Below, piece after piece: positions 59,853-64,000 of a stretch of DNA of 64,000 nucleotides (the first letter of the stretch is position 1; every line of letters starts with the position of its first letter). Origin of the DNA: Toxoplasma gondii ME49. Lineage: Eukaryota; Apicomplexa; Conoidasida; Eucoccidiorida; Sarcocystidae. The notes below the pieces were generated by a model. That model was not told where the DNA came from. It made no database searches and was given only the letters and a program-made list of their open reading frames with translations. Made by a program: the position numbers and the translations under genes. Where the stretch lies: contig NC_031479.1 in the NCBI RefSeq assembly GCF_000006565.2, forward strand, positions 124,001 to 188,000, written 5' to 3'.

Positions 59853-62800
59853 TCACACAGTGTATCTGCAAACGTCAGGCGTATGAGAGACTCGCAGGAG
59901 AGCAGACAGTATAGGAAGCTGCAACTGGTGGTGACAGATCGCAAGACGATACTGCGCCTAAAAACAGATCTCTAAGCTATGTGCACATGGGCCCCATAAA
60001 ACAAGAGGTCGGTATAAAGAAGAGCCTTACTTTCGGAAGGGAGAGGCAATACCCCAACGCTCGTCTGTTGTTTAGAGTTAGACATAGACTCATCTGAACC
60101 GCAAATAGCACCAGCTCAAACAAATCCTTCAGCATCATACATTCCGTCTGGGCCGGTCAGCCCGCTCTGAATCGTACGCAGGGGTCGAGTATGAGCGGCT
60201 TGCAAACGAGGTATTTGAAGCGCATGCATGGCCAGTTGCGATTTCAGACCCTCGCACCATTCCAAACTTCCCTCTGCTTGCAAAAACAGTGTACCATCAT
60301 GCGTGTTCTGGACGATCAAGTGGTACCACAGAGATACACGAAGGACGCTGTGTGTCGCACCTTTCAAACTGCAACACCCGTGTGTCTGTTGTTTCGTATG
60401 ACTTTCATCATGAAGAAACTTGGTAGTCGGTGCAACGGCAGTAAATAGATAGAGTTAGACTCTGAACGGCCTACCAAAAGCCCCCTCTCCACTAACGGCT
60501 GGAACCGCAGTACTGCAACGGGATCCACCCGCTTGATGATACTGCGGCTGCAAGTGGCCATTATAGAACGACAAACAGCGATCGCCATGTGTTACTCTTG
60601 AAGTCTCTCCTCAAACAAAATTCCAACAGCCTCCTTTCAAGACTTCCACTCCGCGTGACGTACCATAGTTTGAAACGGAAAGATTCATAAGAGTGCTTAG
60701 GTCAATTCGCCGAACAGTTGCGTCATCAGGAGTGTCAATTCCCACAATCAGATCAAGTCCAGCCATTCGGGCCTCGTAGTGAATCATCTGCGAAGCAAAG
60801 AAAAATACATAGGCCGATCAGTTGGAAGCCCAAACGCTGAATCTGGCGTTTGTTACTCGAGTGTATAATCTGTTTGTATCTGGACGACCGCTCAAGAACC
60901 GACCACTCTCATCCTCTCCCCGGTAGCGAGCATGAAAACACGCACCCACAAAGTCAGCTCTTGTCCGGCTAGCCCACCGCCAAAGTGACGGCTAGTGCCA
61001 CCTTGGACAACCGCCACAGTTCTGGAGGTGAGAATCCAAAATAACGCCGCATAGTTCACCACCTTGTGCCCCCGTGGAAGAACAACGGCGGAGCGTATGA
61101 GACACGAAAGGAGGGTTTCAAGGGGAGGAGGGTCCCCTCCCTGACCCCCGAAGGTAACGTAGACTCTGTTTCGAGGGGAGAAAACACACAGGGCACATTT
61201 CTTACTTTTATTTCATCGTCATCGCCGAGCTGAGCCTGAAGTTCGACGAGGCCCTTTTTCAGCGAGGATTCCATGTGGCGGGCCTCTTGCTCCAGCCGGG
61301 TACTCAACGCTGCATGCAACTGATCTTCGAACGCCATGATGTCCTCCATTTGCCAGACTAGGCCGTCATCGGGTCCACTCCCCTTCAACTCTGTCGACAC
61401 CATTGAATCCAAGTCACTGTCTCGTTCACTGGCGAATTCACTGGTTGAAAAGGTGTCTATGAACCGACCGGGTCTCCCTGTTGGGTCGTGGTTAAGCAAC
61501 AGGGACTCCACGAGATCGACGAAGCCCATCTTGTCAACCGAATTCTCCTTCCTTGGGCGTGCACGCTTAGACGCTGCATTGTCATCCTCGCTCGTCACCC
61601 CCTGGAAACGCACGACTGTGGAGCTGTCTTTTGATTTCCTTGGAGATTCTCCACCGTCACCTGTGTCTGGCCCAGGAGGTGCCTCTTCGGCAGCAGGCGT
61701 CTTGGATGCCCACGGATCTCCCCACCCGAAGTACGACCATAATGTTGACTGAAAGCATATCCAGTTCACACACAGGACAGGATCCGGACACTAGGCAGTC
61801 AAAGGAATGCACGGATATACGACGTGTTCCCGAACTTATTCTGCATGCATCTGATATGCCCGCGCACACACAGGGGTCCAGGGTAGTACCGTCCAGGAAG
61901 AAGGTCATTTCCCGGAAAGCATAAAGTGGCACATGAACCAGAGACAGAGAACGCTTGCAGTCGTCTTTTGCAGATCAATGGTAGTGTGCGGGATTTCTGT
62001 CTGGCTGCATGCCTGCGTTCCCAACCGCGCTGAAAAACACCCGCTCCATCGAAGCACCACTCCACCCGACCTGTTCCGATCAGTCGTTCATGGCCACCAT
62101 CGAACGAGCACGCTGAAGCAGAAATCGACCTCCGCTGGAGGCGCTCGAAAGGCCAGCGCACCAGAAACCAGCTCACGAAGTTCGAACTCTGGTGCTCAAC
62201 ACACGAGTGGCACGACTCCCCCCCAATGGCCGGTGTATCTCACAGCTACTTCACTCAAAATACGGATCCCATGCTGGGCTAGTTTGTGGACCGGTGCGTC
62301 ACCGGCGCGGACACTGGCAAGCCACGAATTCTTCGAGAACCTCCCACAAGCTATCCGTGGCTCCTTTTGCACGAAGACGGTACGCCGTCTCACATCAGGC
62401 AACCTTTCTCAAGACAAGCTCAGGGCCAGTTTGACGCAGACAGGGTAACCCGGCATCACCACTTTCAGCATTCACGCACAAACGCGCAGGTGTTTTCTGC
62501 GCCGTGTGGCACGGATTTCGAGGGTGGGGTGGTGCATGGTGAACCGGCTTTGCACACAGAGACTCGCGAAGCTGAAGGAAAGAAACTTACTTCTCCACCG
62601 CCTGCACCTGCCGTGGCAGCCGCCGAGTTCTCCGGCTCCGGCCCATCCGAACTGGGAGCGGCAGGAACTGAAGCAGCCTCGGGAGATGACGACTCCGACG
62701 GCTGGGGCGCCCCTACGTTATTCCGGCTTTCCTTTGACGGAGATTCCGCGCGGACCTTTTTGGGATTCTGGTCACTTGGGGTGGGCGAGGAAGAGGCCGG

Positions 62801-63025
62801 TGTCGCCTGACCATCGCTTCTTCCTGTCGATCGGTCTTTGGCATCTGGAGAATCGGTGTCGGGTGCCGAGGCGGCAGATAGCGTTTGATTATCTTTACTG
62901 GTGTCTTTCTCGTCTGTTGCACTAGGTTCCACGGTGCTGTCCACGGACGCGGTCGTTGTGGCCTCTCCACTCCCTCCGGCCTGTGGCGAGTCTCCGGACG
63001 CGCCCTTCTCTGTGGCCTCGAACAT
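59853..63025 (-). CDS. Multi-exon protein of unknown function, about 537 residues
   Basis: Complement of eight exons: 62591-63025, 62326-62388, 61206-61748, 60664-60787, 60514-60547, 60122-60368, 60031-60093 and 59853-59957. The phases close throughout. The start ATG (GCAGAATGTTCGAG) opens a Ser/Thr/Ala/Glu-rich, disordered N-terminus of about 145 residues. Then come ATDSLWEVLEEF, STLWSYFGWGDPW, an acidic linker, MGFVDLVESLLLNHDPTGRP, a helical segment (FEDQLHAALSTRLEQEARHM), and a compact C-terminal part: MIHYEARMAGLDLIVGIDTP, VLRVSLWYHLIVQNTHDGTL, FLQAEGSLEWCEGLKSQLAM, MSLCLTLNNRRALGYCLSL and LAICHHQLQLPILSALLR. The 62326-62388 and 60514-60547 exons use weaker donors (GTGGCT, GTACTG). An alternative 3' end uses a last exon at 59320-59490 (MQAELLRLGTTSSEESTSED). 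No signal peptide or membrane span is seen. I do not recognise the family. Confidence 0.6.
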
Positions 63026-63634
63026 TCTGCCTGCATAAACCTATCCGATTAAGAATGTTTGATTAAAGAACACAAAATACCTCCCGGCAAAGCAAGGCGT
63101 TGTCAGCTTATCGTCCGGGAGAGGAACCCCGCCAGTCGGATCCGCCCGCTGACAACGCAGGAACTCGAGTTGGCGGGGCGACAGAGCTCGAAGCAGCCGC
63201 ACCAAGGTAGCTTACCCCGCAGAGATCAGTCCTTCTCCGCCGGCGAATACTCTTGGCCGCGACGAAATAAGACGGGTGAGGAAGACGAAAGGGATGGGGT
63301 ACACGAAGACAATCTTTAACGCACGGATTCTGTATGGTGAGCGAGGCTGCAAAAATTCAGGGAGGCTCGGAGTAACATGATTCCCGAAGATTGGCCTTCA
63401 CCAGAGAACGATCGAGTCGGAAACAGCCACTCCGCCGTTTGGTGGCCTTGCGCGTGGGCAGCAGCCACATAATAACGGCGTGTAAACAACGGGATACGTT
63501 TCGGAAACCAGTTTTATAATCGGCATACGCGACTAGCTGCAGAGTGTGTGAATTTCTAGCAAGCAAGCCCCCGAAAAAACAACGAAAGGACCTCTGTCCG
63601 TCCTGTAGCCGACCTCCTTACGATTGGTGAAGCT
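63026..63634. other. Intergenic region between tandem leftward genes
   Basis: Promoter side of the unknown gene at 59853-63025 and 3' flank of the partial gene at 63635. No exon or repeat recognised. Confidence 0.5.
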
Positions 63635-63845
63635 TTACTTATCAGAGGTGCAGGACTTCCGGTTGCAAAGGGCCACGAGGGCCTGGATGCAAGAGCACAG
63701 CTCGTTCAATTCCCCCAGTGGCAACGTCGATGCTCAGAAAAAAGCCTAGGAAAGGACTGTTTATGTCAGATTTAGAGATGAGAGAAACTTGACAGTGCGG
63801 ACCTGCTGCTGCCTGGCGCCTGCGCACTGGTGGTGGAGGGACGAA
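63635..63845 (-). CDS. Last two exons of a gene entering from the right (partial)
   Basis: Complement of exons 63803-63845 and 63635-63732, joined through a split Ala codon (donor GTCCGC, acceptor TTTTTCTGAG), with the stop TAA at 63635-63637. Encoded: FVPPPPVRRRQAAA, then STLPLGELNELCSCIQALVA and LCNRKSCTSDK. The upstream exons are outside the window, so no function can be given. Confidence 0.5.
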
Positions 63846-64000
63846 CTAGAGAAGCAGTCATATCGGGACAGACGGATACTGAGTTAAGAAGCGGTCTAAA
63901 GAAATCACGAAAGAACGGTCATATGCCGATGTTTGCGAAGGAGAGGGACGGAAAGGGAAACTAAGTAAGGATAGAGGGACGATTAGTCGCGGGTTTGACC

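Overview
The window is nuclear DNA of an apicomplexan parasite, most likely a tissue-cyst-forming coccidian of the Toxoplasma/Neospora/Hammondia group. The evidence is the gene style: many small exons with clean GT-AG introns, pyrimidine-rich introns, AT and tetranucleotide microsatellites inside introns, long Ser/Arg/Glu-rich low-complexity insertions in conserved proteins, and an organellar RAP-domain protein of the apicomplexan type. The species cannot be fixed from the sequence alone. I saw no bacterial operon, phage, CRISPR array, rRNA or tRNA.

Layout, left to right: (1) 92-5809 (+) a KDM5-like JmjN/JmjC/C5HC2 protein; (2) 7388-9581 (-) an Arg/Ser-rich protein with a 27-nt tandem repeat; (3) about 10.6-15.0 kb (+) a multi-exon gene of unknown function, 3' half well resolved; (4) 16001-19411 (-) thymidylate kinase, all five exons resolved; (5) about 19.4-22.7 kb, a mostly gene-free stretch with two weak ORFs and one copy of a diverged dispersed repeat; (6) 22753-32674 (-) the beta subunit of cytosolic phenylalanyl-tRNA synthetase, 14 exons that close in frame; (7) 32.7-36.3 kb, a large gene-free stretch with a second copy of the repeat; (8) 36268-40322 (+) a 1209-residue coiled-coil, Cys-rich unknown protein; (9) 41162-50206 (-) a large RAP-domain, probably mitochondrial, RNA-binding protein; (10) 50987-52287 (-) a probable small unknown gene; (11) 53853-56861 (-) proteasome subunit beta type-7 (beta2); (12) 59853-63025 (-) an unknown, about 537-residue multi-exon protein; (13) 63635-63845 (-) the last two exons of a gene that enters from the right.

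The recognised genes are mostly housekeeping: dTMP synthesis, tRNA charging, protein turnover, chromatin modification and organelle RNA metabolism. They do not form a cluster with one pathway; neighbours are divergent, convergent or tandem without operon logic. Exon models for thymidylate kinase, PheRS-beta, proteasome beta2, the JmjC protein, the Arg/Ser-rich protein and the coiled-coil protein were derived by matching splice-site phase across every junction. The RAP gene and the 10.6-15.0 kb gene have short unresolved linking exons.

No self-evident novel system is present. The items most worth following are a perfect 21-bp hairpin between two convergent genes (6344-6389), the lineage-specific insertions in thymidylate kinase and PheRS-beta, the unknown multi-exon proteins, AT microsatellites in five of the thirteen PheRS-beta introns, and the dispersed repeat shared by two gene-free stretches.
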